The notes under the pieces: generated by a model
Databases searched by the model: none
Told to the model about the DNA's origin: nothing
What the model saw: only the letters and a program-made list of their open reading frames with translations
Origin: Actinomycetospora sp. TBRC 11914
Lineage (GTDB): Bacteria > Actinomycetota > Actinomycetes > Mycobacteriales > Pseudonocardiaceae
Direction of reading: 5' to 3'
DNA: 64,000 nucleotides
Assembly (NCBI RefSeq): GCF_012933465.1
Contig: NZ_JABBND010000001.1
Span: forward strand, 744,001 to 808,000
Part shown: in pieces, positions 42,090-50,375 of the stretch
How the letters are laid out: each line of letters opens with the position of its first letter
Numbering within the stretch: position 1 is the first letter of the stretch
Program-made: the position numbers and the translations under genes

Positions 42090-43340
42090 ATGGCCCAGAA
42101 CTCCGGGACGCCCGACGCCGTGATCGTCTCCGCCGTCCGCTCGCCCATCGGTCGCGCCCGCAAGGGCACCCTCGCGGGGATGCGCCCCGACGACCTCGCG
42201 GCGCAGATGGTGCGGGCCGCCCTGGACCAGGTGCCGGAACTGGACCCGGCCGAGGTCGAGGACCTCATGCTCGGCTGCGGCCTGCCCGGCGGGGAGCAGG
42301 GCTACAACATGGGCCGGATCGTCGCGGTGCAACTCGGCCTCGACACCGTGCCCGGCACGACGATCACCCGGTACTGCTCGTCGTCGCTGCAGACGATCCG
42401 GATGGCCGCGCACGCGATCCGCGCCGGGGAGGGCGACGTGTTCGTCGCCGCCGGGGTGGAGACGGTGTCGCGGTTCGAGAAGGGCTCCTCGGACGGGCTG
42501 CCGGGCACGCAGAACCCGCTGTTCGACGAGGCCCAGGCGCGGACCGCCGAGGCCGCCGCGGCCGGGGCGTCGGAGTGGCACGACCCGCGGGCCGACGGGC
42601 TGCTCCCCGACGCCTACATCGCGATGGGCCAGACGGCGGAGAACGTCGCGCTGGCCGAGGGGGTGTCGCGGGAGGAGATGGACCGGTTCGCGGTCCGCTC
42701 GCAGAACCTGGCCGAGCAGTCGGCCGCCGACGGGTTCTGGGCCCGGGAGACCACCCCGGTCACGGTCCCCGACGGGTCGGTGATCTCCGCGGACGACTCC
42801 CCCCGCGCCGGCACGACCTACGAGGCGGTGGCCGACCTCAAGCCGGTGTTCCGTCCGGACGGGCGGATCACCGCCGGCAACGCGTGCCCGCTCAACGACG
42901 GCGCCGCCGCGCTGGTGGTCATGTCCTCGACGCGGGCCGCCGACCTGGGGATCACCCCGCTGGCCCGGGTCGTGTCGACCGGGGTGACCGGGCTGTCGCC
43001 CGAGATCATGGGGCTGGGGCCGATCGAGGCGTCGAAGCAGGCGCTGGGCCGGGCGGGGCTCTCGATCGACGACGTGGACCTCGTGGAGATCAACGAGGCG
43101 TTCGCGGCGCAGGTCATCCCCTCGGCGCACGGCATCGGGCTGTCGGACTCGGACATGGAGGCCAAGCTCAACGTGCACGGCGGGTCGATCGCGGTCGGGC
43201 ACCCGTTCGGGATGACCGGCGCGCGGATCGCGACGACGCTGCTCAACGGGCTGCGCGCGAAGGACGCCACGATCGGGCTGGAGACGATGTGCGTCGGCGG
43301 CGGGCAGGGCATGGCGATGGTGCTCGAGCGCCTGTCCTGA
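42090..43340 (+). CDS. Acetyl-CoA acetyltransferase (thiolase), FadA3-like
   Basis: 416-aa thiolase acting in fatty-acid beta-oxidation or acetoacetyl-CoA metabolism. The nucleophile is in TITRYCSSSLQT (Cys96); VEINEAFAAQVIP, NVHGGSIAVGHPFGMTGAR (catalytic His) and the second Cys in METMCVGGGQGMAMV-type context (LETMCVGGGQG) are intact. ATG 42090 follows TAACCT (42077-42082) by 7 nt, a leaderless start. In M. tuberculosis fadA3 (Rv1074c) also lies near cbs. Substrate chain length is not predictable. Confidence 0.93.
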   Translation: MAQNSGTPDAVIVSAVRSPIGRARKGTLAGMRPDDLAAQMVRAALDQVPELDPAEVEDLMLGCGLPGGEQGYNMGRIVAVQLGLDTVPGTTITRYCSSSLQTIRMAAHAIRAGEGDVFVAAGVETVSRFEKGSSDGLPGTQNPLFDEAQARTAEAAAAGASEWHDPRADGLLPDAYIAMGQTAENVALAEGVSREEMDRFAVRSQNLAEQSAADGFWARETTPVTVPDGSVISADDSPRAGTTYEAVADLKPVFRPDGRITAGNACPLNDGAAALVVMSSTRAADLGITPLARVVSTGVTGLSPEIMGLGPIEASKQALGRAGLSIDDVDLVEINEAFAAQVIPSAHGIGLSDSDMEAKLNVHGGSIAVGHPFGMTGARIATTLLNGLRAKDATIGLETMCVGGGQGMAMVLERLS

Positions 43341-43363
43341 GCGTCGCCCTGGTGTGCGTCGAG

Positions 43364-43411
43364 GGGCACGGGAGGCATTTGCTGGGCCTGGCTGACCTGC
43401 CTCCTGTGCCC
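43364..43411. terminator. 14-bp hairpin after the thiolase gene
   Basis: GGGCACGGGAGGCA (43364-43377) pairs with TGCCTCCTGTGCCC (43398-43411) with one mismatch, 23 nt after the stop. GGGCAC/GTGCCC ends relate it to the repeats at 6888 and 26983. Confidence 0.6.
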
Positions 43412-43520
43412 GTGACCGACGCGGCACCGCCCGGCCCGCGTGTCAGGACGGGTTCCTCCTGACGTCAGGTGTCAGCGGAGGACCACCGCTGCCCCGGGAA
43501 CGGCCCCCCGACACACGAAA

Positions 43521-43553
43521 GGGCACCCCCGGCCTCTCGGGCCGAAGGTGCCC
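43521..43553. terminator. GGGCACC...GGTGCCC hairpin before the Bax-inhibitor-1 gene end
   Basis: GGGCACC (43521-43527) pairs with GGTGCCC (43547-43553) with an inner GGCC/GGCC pair. Its right side shares CCGAAGGTGCCC with the hairpin at 26983-27033. It lies between convergent genes. Confidence 0.65.
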
Positions 43554-43581
43554 CTCCTCGCGCGCGGTGCCGAGCTCCCGC

Positions 43582-44382
43582 CTACTCGCGGAAGTAGCTC
43601 AGCAGCCGCAGGATCTCGATGTAGAGCCAGACCAGGGTCGTCATGAACCCGAAGGCCAGGTACCAGGCGAACCGCGCCGGGACGCCCGCCTTGACCGCCT
43701 GGTCGGCCTGGTCGAAGTCGAGCAGCAGCATGAACGCGCCGATCGCGATGCAGACCAGGCTGAAGATGATCGCCAGCGTGCCGCCCGAGCGCAGGCCCAG
43801 GCCGTCCTGGGTGAAGAAGCTGACGACGAGGTTGGCGAGCATCAGCACGAGCACGCCAATGGCGGCGCCGATGACCATCTTGGTCAGTCGCGGCGTGACC
43901 CGGATGGCGCCGGTCTTGTAGACCACGAGCATCCCGATGAAGACGCCGACCACACCGAGGATCGCCTGGAACCCGATGCCGGCGTACTGGTTGCTCGAGG
44001 ACTCCAACGCCCCGGTCAGCGCGCCCAGGGCCATGCCCTCGGCCACCGAGTAGGTCAGGACCAGCGCCGGGTTGGTGCTCTGCTTGAAGATGATGATCAG
44101 CGCGACGACCAGGCCGACGACGAAGCCGACCAGGCCGAGCAGGTAGAGCCCGCTGACCGCGACGAGCACGCCGACGGCGATGGCGACGACGGCGTTGAGC
44201 GCGGTCTTCTGGACGACGTCGTCGACGGTGAGCGGCCGGTCGGCGGCACCCGCCCTCGAGCCGGGGACCCCGGGCCCGCCGCCGAAGCCGCCCCCGAGAC
44301 CTGCCGGCGCGTCCCCGAACCGCGCATACCCGCCGGGCGACGTCGGCAGGTTGCGGAACGCCGGGTTGCTGCTGGTGCGCAC
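43582..44382 (-). CDS. Bax inhibitor-1/YccA family membrane protein
   Basis: 266-aa integral membrane protein with seven hydrophobic segments after a 60-residue Gly/Pro-rich N-terminus. Family landmarks: AIAVGVLVAVSGLYLLG, SVAEGMALGALTGALE, GTLAIIFSLVCIAIGAFMLLLDFD and the conserved C-terminal Asp pair around DFDQADQAV with WYLAFGFMTTLVWLYIEILRLL. Homologues form pH- and Ca2+-sensitive leak channels; the role in actinobacteria is not established. GTG 44382 has GGAGGA 5 nt upstream. Divergent from the Rv0909-like gene. Confidence 0.9.
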   Translation of the reverse strand: MRTSSNPAFRNLPTSPGGYARFGDAPAGLGGGFGGGPGVPGSRAGAADRPLTVDDVVQKTALNAVVAIAVGVLVAVSGLYLLGLVGFVVGLVVALIIIFKQSTNPALVLTYSVAEGMALGALTGALESSSNQYAGIGFQAILGVVGVFIGMLVVYKTGAIRVTPRLTKMVIGAAIGVLVLMLANLVVSFFTQDGLGLRSGGTLAIIFSLVCIAIGAFMLLLDFDQADQAVKAGVPARFAWYLAFGFMTTLVWLYIEILRLLSYFRE

Positions 44383-44592
44383 TCGTCCTCCTCACGTGCG
44401 TGGAGCGGTGGCCCCGCTCCATCCTGCTCAACGCGCGAGCCCGCGACGAGGTTCCCACACGGGTAAAAATCTATTTACTGTGCTCGCGGTCACGATTGGA
44501 TCAACCGGACGGGGCCGTTCGGTCCTGGTGTCGTCCGCCGCTGTCGGGGAACCCTGTCCGCGACATCGACCCCGAGACCGAGGGAGGGCGCC
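44383..44592. promoter_or_regulatory. Divergent promoter region with an AT-rich island
   Basis: The 17 nt TAAAAATCTATTTACTG around 44462-44478 are strikingly AT-rich for this genome and contain the dyad GTAAA-N6-TTTAC. It is the obvious melting region for one or both divergent promoters. On the upper strand it is read GGGTAAA, which loosely recalls SigB/SigF -10 boxes, but no matching -35 was found at the right spacing. Confidence 0.4.
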
Positions 44593-44820
44593 GTGGCTGG
44601 GCTCGGCGACTTCGTTGACAAGGCCAAGGAGTGGGCCGGGAAGAACCCGGAGAAGGCCGACTCGTTCGTCGACAAGGGCGGTGACGCCCTGAAGGGCAAG
44701 TTCGCCGGTCACGACGAGCAGTTCGACCAGGCCGGCGACAAGGCCAAGGAGTTCCTGCACGGCGGGGAGAACCCGCCGCCGCCGCAGGGCGAGCAGCCGC
44801 CGCCCCCGCCCCCGCAGTGA
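44593..44820 (+). CDS. Rv0909-like putative antitoxin / small stress protein
   Basis: 75-aa helical protein: GLGDFVDKAKEWAGKNPEKADSFVDKGGDALKGKFAGHDEQFDQAGDKAKEFL, then a Pro/Gln/Glu tail of mostly Pro. The Lys/Ala/Asp repeat pattern resembles the short proteins annotated as Rv0909-type antitoxins. No toxin-like gene adjoins it (the Bax-inhibitor-1 gene diverges, a phosphatase converges), so an antitoxin role is doubtful; CsbD-like stress proteins look similar. GTG 44593 has GAGGGAG 7 nt upstream. A perfect 21-bp hairpin follows. Confidence 0.7.
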   Translation: MAGLGDFVDKAKEWAGKNPEKADSFVDKGGDALKGKFAGHDEQFDQAGDKAKEFLHGGENPPPPQGEQPPPPPPQ

Positions 44821-44831
44821 CCCCGTAGTTC

Positions 44832-44882
44832 CACACCAACGGCCGGCGGACCCGCCCCCGAGGTCCGCCGGCCGTTGGTGTG
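44832..44882. terminator. Perfect 21-bp bidirectional hairpin
   Basis: Arms 44832-44852 and 44862-44882 (CACACCAACGGCCGGCGGAC...) are exact reverse complements around a 9-nt C-rich loop, 11 nt after the Rv0909-like stop and 16 nt from the phosphatase stop. Strong candidate terminator for both genes. Confidence 0.75.
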
Positions 44883-44898
44883 CCTGGCTTCCGGGAGG

Positions 44899-47196
44899 TC
44901 AGCGGCCGAGCCGGATCGCCAACAGCACCGCGTCGTCGCGCAGGCCGTCCGCGCCGAGCACCTCGAGCACCTTGTCGCACAGCGCCCCGACGTCCTCGAC
45001 GTCGCTCTCGGCCGCCACCGTGCGGACGAGCAGGTCGGTGCGCTCGTCGGTGTCGAACTTGGGGCCCTCGATGAGCCCGTCGGTGTGCAGCACCAGCACG
45101 TCCCCCGGCCGGCACCGCACCTCGCTGCAGTCCCGCGAGGCCTCGCGGGTCGCGCCGATCAGCGGCGACAGGTTCCCGGTGAGCAGTTCGACGGTGCCGT
45201 CGCCGCGGCGCAGCAGGGGCGGCGGGTGCCCGGCGTTGCAGTAGCCCAGGACCCAGCCGTCGTCGTCGGCCGCACGCTCGAGCCGCCCGAAGACCGCCGT
45301 CGCCATCGCCGACATGCCCAGCCCGTGCACGAGGTCGTTGCACCGGTCGATGACCGCCTCGGGACCGAGGCCCTCCCACGCGTACGAGCGCAGCACGCCG
45401 CGGAGCTCGCCCATCGCCGCGGCGGCCCGCAGGTCGTGCCCGACGACGTCGCCGACCGCCACGCCCACCGCGCCGTCGGGCAGCGGCAGCAGGTCGTACC
45501 AGTCGCCGCCGACCTGGGCGCCGTCGGTCGCCGCGAGGTAGCGCGAGGCCACCGTCAGGCCGGGGACCTCCGGCACGGCCGGCAGCAGGCTGCGCTGCAG
45601 GGTCTCCGCCGCGCCGTGCTCGCGGGCGTAGAGCCGCGCGTTGTCCACGGCGAGCCCGGCCCGCGCGGCGAGGTCGCTCGCGAGGTAGAGGTCGCGCTGG
45701 GAGTAGCGGCGCCCGTAGGGCAGCTCGGTGCCCAACGTCAGGGCCCCGAGGACCTGGCCGCGGGCCCGGAGCGGCACCACGATCGCCGAGCGCGGGCGCA
45801 GCTGCTCGTAGCGGGCCATCAGGTCCGACTCCTCGCGCAGCCCGTCCGGGCGGACCGGCAGCTCCGGGAGCAGGGAGGGCGCGCCGCCGGCGAGCACCCG
45901 GTCGACCGGGTCGTCGCCGTCGTCGGTCGGGGTGATCCAGCGGCCGAGCATGCCGACGGTCTCGGTCTTCGAGTCGTCGCGGTGGTTGACCGCCACGCGG
46001 TGCGCGGAGGTCGGCAGCCCGACCTCGTCGAGCAGGTCGACGCAGCAGTAGTCCGCGAGCGCGGGCACCACGATGCGCGCCAGCGCCCGCGCCGCGCCGC
46101 CCGCGTCCAGCGACGCCGTCATGGCCGCCGTCGAGTCGGTGAGGAGGCGGAGCTGCTCGCGGGTCTCCTCGGCCGCGGCGAGCGCCGCCCGGCGCTCGTT
46201 CTCGACCATGACCCGCTCGGTGACGTCGGCCTGCACGCCGACGAAGTTGACGACGTTGCCCGAGCCGTCGAACACCGGCGAGATCGAGACCTGGTTCCAG
46301 AAGGCGGTGCCGTCGCGGCGGTAGTTGAGCAGCACCTCGGTGATCGGCCGCTCGTCGGCCAGGGCGCTGCGGATGCGGGAGATCGACGTCGGGTCGGTGT
46401 TCGGGCCCTGCAGGAAGCGGCAGTTGCGCCCGAGGACCTCGTCGAGGTCGTACCCGGTGAGCCGGGTGAACGCCGGGTTGACCCAGACGAGCGGGTTCTG
46501 GTCCCGCGCCGGGTCGGAGATCGTGAACGACAGCTCGGTGGCGACGACGGCGCGGTCGCGCATCATCTCGAGGTGGCGCTGCGCCCCGGCCCCGGACAGC
46601 TGCAGGAACACCACCAGCGCGAGGCGGCGCCGCTCGTCGTCGTCGGCCTCGGACAGCGGGAAGCCGGTGACCCACAGCAGGCGTCCCTCGGCCTCCTCGC
46701 GCTCCTCCTCGGTCGCCTCGGAGCCCTTGCGGGCGGCGTCCGCCACGGCGACGGGCTCCCCGGAGACCGGGATGCCCTGCGCGACGCGCGAGAGCGGGGA
46801 GGCGGTGTCGCGCATCGGCCGGCCGGAGAGGTCCGTCAGACCCGCGGCCTCGCTCCAGGCGTCGATGTCGAGGGGCAGCTGGGCCCGGCCGCCCGTGAGG
46901 TCCGTGGCGGAGCCGTTCGCGTAGGTGACGGTGCCCGCGTCGAGGTCGATGAGGGCGACGGCGGCCGGGGCGGTGTGCAGGACCTGCGGGAGATCCCCGC
47001 CGCCGTCGACCGCCAGGCTGTCGCGCACCCGCGCGGCTTCGTCGGCCATGCCGCTCACGGCCTGGTCGACGCCGGGCCACTCCGCTCCGTCACCGCGCGC
47101 GCCGTCCACCCCCTCGGCGCCGGGGGGCGCCACCGCGTACTCCTCGGCACGCGACGTGGCCACCTCCACGCCGTCGCCGTTCGCCCTGCCGGTCAC
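44899..47196 (-). CDS. PAS-LOV-GAF-PP2C (SpoIIE-type) phosphatase, probable blue-light sensor
   Basis: 765-aa cytoplasmic signalling protein. Order: weak PAS (about 70-120), LOV domain (about 212-325), short coiled linker, GAF (about 360-520), PP2C/SpoIIE phosphatase (about 530-765). The LOV core GRNCRFLQGPNTDP has the flavin-adduct Cys (residue 259), with WVNPAFTRLTGY, FWNQVSISPVFD and FVGVQADVTER (the flavin-contacting Gln). Phosphatase metal motifs GGDWYD, VGDVVGHD, CNAGHPPPLL and LHTDGLIE are intact. Such enzymes dephosphorylate anti-sigma antagonists, so light could feed a sigma-factor switch; no partner is encoded nearby. GTG 47196 has TAGGCT (47209-47204) 7 nt upstream, a leaderless start. 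Confidence 0.92.
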   Translation of the reverse strand: MTGRANGDGVEVATSRAEEYAVAPPGAEGVDGARGDGAEWPGVDQAVSGMADEAARVRDSLAVDGGGDLPQVLHTAPAAVALIDLDAGTVTYANGSATDLTGGRAQLPLDIDAWSEAAGLTDLSGRPMRDTASPLSRVAQGIPVSGEPVAVADAARKGSEATEEEREEAEGRLLWVTGFPLSEADDDERRRLALVVFLQLSGAGAQRHLEMMRDRAVVATELSFTISDPARDQNPLVWVNPAFTRLTGYDLDEVLGRNCRFLQGPNTDPTSISRIRSALADERPITEVLLNYRRDGTAFWNQVSISPVFDGSGNVVNFVGVQADVTERVMVENERRAALAAAEETREQLRLLTDSTAAMTASLDAGGAARALARIVVPALADYCCVDLLDEVGLPTSAHRVAVNHRDDSKTETVGMLGRWITPTDDGDDPVDRVLAGGAPSLLPELPVRPDGLREESDLMARYEQLRPRSAIVVPLRARGQVLGALTLGTELPYGRRYSQRDLYLASDLAARAGLAVDNARLYAREHGAAETLQRSLLPAVPEVPGLTVASRYLAATDGAQVGGDWYDLLPLPDGAVGVAVGDVVGHDLRAAAAMGELRGVLRSYAWEGLGPEAVIDRCNDLVHGLGMSAMATAVFGRLERAADDDGWVLGYCNAGHPPPLLRRGDGTVELLTGNLSPLIGATREASRDCSEVRCRPGDVLVLHTDGLIEGPKFDTDERTDLLVRTVAAESDVEDVGALCDKVLEVLGADGLRDDAVLLAIRLGR

Positions 47197-47311
47197 CCCG
47201 TGGAGCCTAGCCACCCGCACGCGGGTCGGCCCGACACGCCACCGGACCGGACAGCGGGGCGGTGGCCCCGGAGCCGTCGGCGGCTCGCCGGGGCCGGCGC
47301 GGGACGGCCCC

Positions 47312-48292
47312 TCACACCAGGAAGACCTCGCGCGGACCCGGCGCCGAGCCGTCCGGCAGCTCCAGGTCGTGCGCGGCGCCCCCGGCGCCGAGCGCGGCGC
47401 TGAACGCCTCGCTCGCGGCGTGCTTGCGCGCGATCACGGTGTCGCTCAGCACGATCTGCCGGGCGCGCCGCCACGGCACCTCGTCCGAGTCGGGGCCCGC
47501 CCAGCTCCACGCCCGGTCGAGCCAGCGCACCAGACGGACCCGGTAGGCGGCAGTCACCACCTCGGCGGCCCGGCCGGCGGCCTCGTGGTCGTCGTCGCCG
47601 TCGCCCGACCAGGGCGCCAGCACGCACAGCCCGGACGGGTCCTCGGCGAACCCGACGATCTCGCTGATCGCCCCCACGACGTCGGCCTCCGCGGCGGCGA
47701 CCCCGCCGTCCGGCAGCCCGAGCCGGTGCCGGCGCACGACGGTCAGCCCCAGCGCCCGGTAGGCGGCCTCGGCGGCCACCTCGTCGGGATCGGCCGCCTC
47801 CGGGGCGGCCGCCGCGCCGGGGTCCGCGTCGTCGTCCCCGTCGTCCGCGCCGCCCTCGTCGAGGTGGCCCAGCTGGTCGTCCAGCCGGCCGGCGAGCAGG
47901 TCCTCGAGGGTGAACGAGGTCAGCGGGTCGGGCGCGTCCGGATCGACCGGGAACGGACCGTCGGCGCGCACCCGGCCGTCGCCGACCGCGTCGCCCTCCA
48001 CCGGGGGCGACGGGCACGTGCGGGTGGGGCGCTCGGTGAGGCTGAGGACGTCGACCTCGGCGTGCCGGGACGCGAGACGGCGCAGCAGACCGCCGGCCGC
48101 CCGGATCTCGTCGCGGGGGTGGGGCGCGACGACGACGATGCGCCGGCAGGAGCGCAGGGTGAGCGGGCGGAGGGTCTCCAGCTCCTGCCACGGCGGCCGG
48201 ACGACGTGCCCGGTCGCCCCGCGCGGGAGATCCCCTGCGTGCCCGGGACCGGCACGGTCCACGGGCAGCGCGACGCCCTCGAAGTCAGCCAC
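47312..48292 (-). CDS. PIG-L/LmbE-family protein with degenerate active site
   Basis: 326-aa member of the GlcNAc-deacetylase-like (PIG-L) family. The fold is recognisable (RIVVVAPHPRDEIRAAGGLL; VLAPWSGDGDDDHEAAGRAA), but the canonical AHPDDE is APHPRDE: the catalytic-base Asp is Arg60, while His58 and Asp61 remain. The HPDH motif is DDDH (His236 kept). An acidic, low-complexity stretch of about 85 residues (90-175) is inserted. Hydrolytic activity is therefore doubtful; it could be a sugar-binding or scaffold relative. GTG 48292 has GGAGG 8 nt upstream. It lies alone between the LOV phosphatase and a tRNA. Confidence 0.8.
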   Translation of the reverse strand: MADFEGVALPVDRAGPGHAGDLPRGATGHVVRPPWQELETLRPLTLRSCRRIVVVAPHPRDEIRAAGGLLRRLASRHAEVDVLSLTERPTRTCPSPPVEGDAVGDGRVRADGPFPVDPDAPDPLTSFTLEDLLAGRLDDQLGHLDEGGADDGDDDADPGAAAAPEAADPDEVAAEAAYRALGLTVVRRHRLGLPDGGVAAAEADVVGAISEIVGFAEDPSGLCVLAPWSGDGDDDHEAAGRAAEVVTAAYRVRLVRWLDRAWSWAGPDSDEVPWRRARQIVLSDTVIARKHAASEAFSAALGAGGAAHDLELPDGSAPGPREVFLV

Positions 48293-48545
48293 CCCGCTCA
48301 CCTCCTGACCGGATTCTGACCCATCGATCTCGCCCGTTCGGAGCAGCACGGGGGCGGGAACGCCGAGCGGTCCGAGCCGGGACGCGAGCGGTCACGCGAC
48401 GTGCGGCGCGTTCGTTCGCGGTGTGGACCAGCATGGCCCCGCCGGGTGAGGGGAAGGCGTCGGCCGTCTCTCCGCGGAGCGACGCCGGGGTGAACCCGGG
48501 TGAACGGCTCGCCCACGCGGCGGTGTCGCGACGGTGAACGACGCG

Positions 48546-48619
48546 TGCCCCCGGTGGGACTCGAACCCACACTGCGGCGATTTTAAGTCGCCTGCCTCTG
48601 CCGATTGGGCTACAGGGGC
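48546..48619 (-). tRNA. tRNA with UAA anticodon (Leu by the code), class-I shape
   Basis: 74-nt cloverleaf. Acceptor GCCCCTG pairs with CGGGGGC (one T-G pair), discriminator A; D arm GCC/GGC with GG in the loop; anticodon stem GGCGA/TCGCC with loop CTTAAAA, anticodon TAA; variable loop GCAGT, only five nt; T arm GTGGG TTCGAGT CCCAC. CCA is not encoded. The anticodon reads UUA, the rare Leu codon of high-GC actinobacteria, but tRNA-Leu normally has a long variable arm. Identity as Leu is therefore by anticodon and A73 only. Confidence 0.85.
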
Positions 48620-48630
48620 CCGCCGGGACC

Positions 48631-49356
48631 CTACTGCGTCAGGCCCGCGGCCACGGCGGCCCGGGAGAGGACCTCCTCGAGCATCGCGGGGGTCAGCCGG
48701 CCGGTGAAGGTGTTCTGCTGGCTGACGTGGTAGCAGCCGAAGAGCTGCAGCCCGGGACGCTCCCCGCGCGGCTCCAGCACCACGTGCGCGCCGTGGCCGA
48801 ACACCGGCCGGGGCCGCGGGACCACCCAGCCGGACGCCAGGACCGGCAGCAGCGCCTGCCACCCGAAGGCCCCGAGCACGACGACCGCCCGGGCCTCACC
48901 GAGCAGCGCCAGCTCGCGCTCCAGGAACGGCCGGCAGGTGTCGCGCTCGGCCGGGGTCGGCTTGTTCTCCGGCGGGGCGCAGCGGACGGGGGCGACGATG
49001 CGCACCCCGGAGAGCTCCAGCCCGTCGCCGACGTGCGTGGCGTGCGGCTGGGAGGCGAGCCCGACGGCGTGCAGCGCCGCGAACAGGACGTCGCCGCTGC
49101 GGTCGCCGGTGAACATCCGGCCGGTGCGGTTGGCGCCGTGCGCCGCGGGCGCGAGCCCGACGAGGAGCAGCCGCGCGTCGGCGGGGCCGAAGCCGGCCAC
49201 CGGCCGGCCCCAGTAGGTCCAGTCGCGGAACGCCGCCCGCTTCTCGCGGGCCACCTGCTCGCGCCACGCCACCAGGCGCGGACAGGCCCGGCAGTCGGCG
49301 ATCTCCGCGTCGAGCGCGGCCAGGGCGGCCGGGGCGGCGGGGACCCGGCCGCTCAC
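48631..49356 (-). CDS. Uracil-DNA glycosylase, family 5 (UdgB)
   Basis: 241-aa base-excision repair glycosylase removing uracil and other deaminated bases. The [4Fe-4S] ligands are visible as CRACPRL near the start and the later Cys of [18 protein letters not shown]. Active-site motifs [19 protein letters not shown] and [14 protein letters not shown] (His-x-Ser-x-Gln-Asn-Thr) place it in the UdgB group. GTG 49356 overlaps the ppx stop by four bases (GTGA), so it is translated after ppx. The longer open frame to 49869 is a shadow of ppx. Confidence 0.93.
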   Translation of the reverse strand: MSGRVPAAPAALAALDAEIADCRACPRLVAWREQVAREKRAAFRDWTYWGRPVAGFGPADARLLLVGLAPAAHGANRTGRMFTGDRSGDVLFAALHAVGLASQPHATHVGDGLELSGVRIVAPVRCAPPENKPTPAERDTCRPFLERELALLGEARAVVVLGAFGWQALLPVLASGWVVPRPRPVFGHGAHVVLEPRGERPGLQLFGCYHVSQQNTFTGRLTPAMLEEVLSRAAVAAGLTQ

Positions 49357-50375
49357 GCCCCGTCCGCGTCGGGCCGGTCGTCGTCCTCGCCCCGGCGCCG
49401 ACGCGGCGCCCCGCTCTGCGCGAGGGCGCACTCGCGGGCGATGCCGTCGAGGATGTCGTGCTCGGAGATGACGAGCTCGGTGACGCCCGCCCGCTCGGCG
49501 AGCTCGTCGGCGAGGACCCGGACGACGAGGGCCCCGGCCCCGATGACGTCCACCCGACCGGGGTGCATCGGGCCCAGCGCCGCCCGCTCGGACCGGGGCA
49601 TCGCCTCGAGGCGCCGGCAGGTGGCGCGCACGTCGTCGAGACCCAGGCGCGCCAGGTGGATGCGCTCCGGGTCGTACGTGCGGAGCTCCAGGGCCACGGC
49701 GGCGATCGTCGTGGCCGTGCCCGCCACCGCCACCCACGTCTGGATCGACTCGACGTCGACCGCGTCGAACGCCGGGGCGAGCGTCGCCCGGGTGAACTCC
49801 TCGGCCTCGCGGACCTGCTCGGCGGTCGGCGGGTCGTCGTGGAGGAACTTCTCGGCCACCCGGACGCACCCGACGTTCGACGAGTAGGCCGCCGCGACCT
49901 CCGCGGCGACGGCGTCCCAGGTGCCGGAGACGAGCTCGGTCGACCCGCCCCCGACGTCGGCGACGACGAACGGGCCCTCGTCGGGGTCGAGGTCGGCGAC
50001 CGCTCCCGCGAACGACAGCCGGGCCTCCTCGTCGCCGGTGATCACCTCGGCCTCGATGCCGAGGATCTCGCGCACCATGCCGAAGAACTCCTCGCGGTTC
50101 TCCGCGTCACGGGTGGCGGAGGTGGCGCACAGCCGCACCGTCGTGGTGGAGGTCCGGCGCAGCATCTCGCCGTACGCGAGCAGCGCCTCGCGGGTGCGCG
50201 CCAGCGACTCCGGCGCGAGCCGCCGGGTGGCGTCGACGCCCTGCCCGAGACGGTTGATCCGCATCTCGCGGTGGACGTCACGCAGCCACTGCGACCCGTC
50301 CTCGCGGACGGTGACGTCCGCGACGAGCAGCCGGATCGAGTTGGTCCCGCAGTCGATGGCCGCGACGCGCGGCAT
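49353..50375 (-). CDS. ppx: Exopolyphosphatase / guanosine pentaphosphate phosphatase
   Basis: 340-aa Ppx/GppA-family protein with an ASKHA fold that hydrolyses the end phosphate of polyphosphate or pppGpp. Motifs: [17 protein letters not shown] (phosphate 1), [43 protein letters not shown] (phosphate 2) and [16 protein letters not shown]. The short form lacks C-terminal domains, like Rv1026. ATG 50375 has GGGGAG 6 nt upstream. It is followed by the overlapping udgB gene; DUF501, ftsB and eno lie upstream on the same strand, the mycobacterial Rv1023-Rv1026 order. Confidence 0.94.
   Translation of the reverse strand: MPRVAAIDCGTNSIRLLVADVTVREDGSQWLRDVHREMRINRLGQGVDATRRLAPESLARTREALLAYGEMLRRTSTTTVRLCATSATRDAENREEFFGMVREILGIEAEVITGDEEARLSFAGAVADLDPDEGPFVVADVGGGSTELVSGTWDAVAAEVAAAYSSNVGCVRVAEKFLHDDPPTAEQVREAEEFTRATLAPAFDAVDVESIQTWVAVAGTATTIAAVALELRTYDPERIHLARLGLDDVRATCRRLEAMPRSERAALGPMHPGRVDVIGAGALVVRVLADELAERAGVTELVISEHDILDGIARECALAQSGAPRRRRGEDDDRPDADGA

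Noticed and set aside
44593-44820. A complete toxin-antitoxin pair.
   Set aside because: No toxin-like gene adjoins the Rv0909-like gene on either side.
44875-47403. 842-codon rightward frame opposite the LOV phosphatase.
   Set aside because: Antisense shadow of a gene with intact LOV and PP2C motifs; no motifs of its own.
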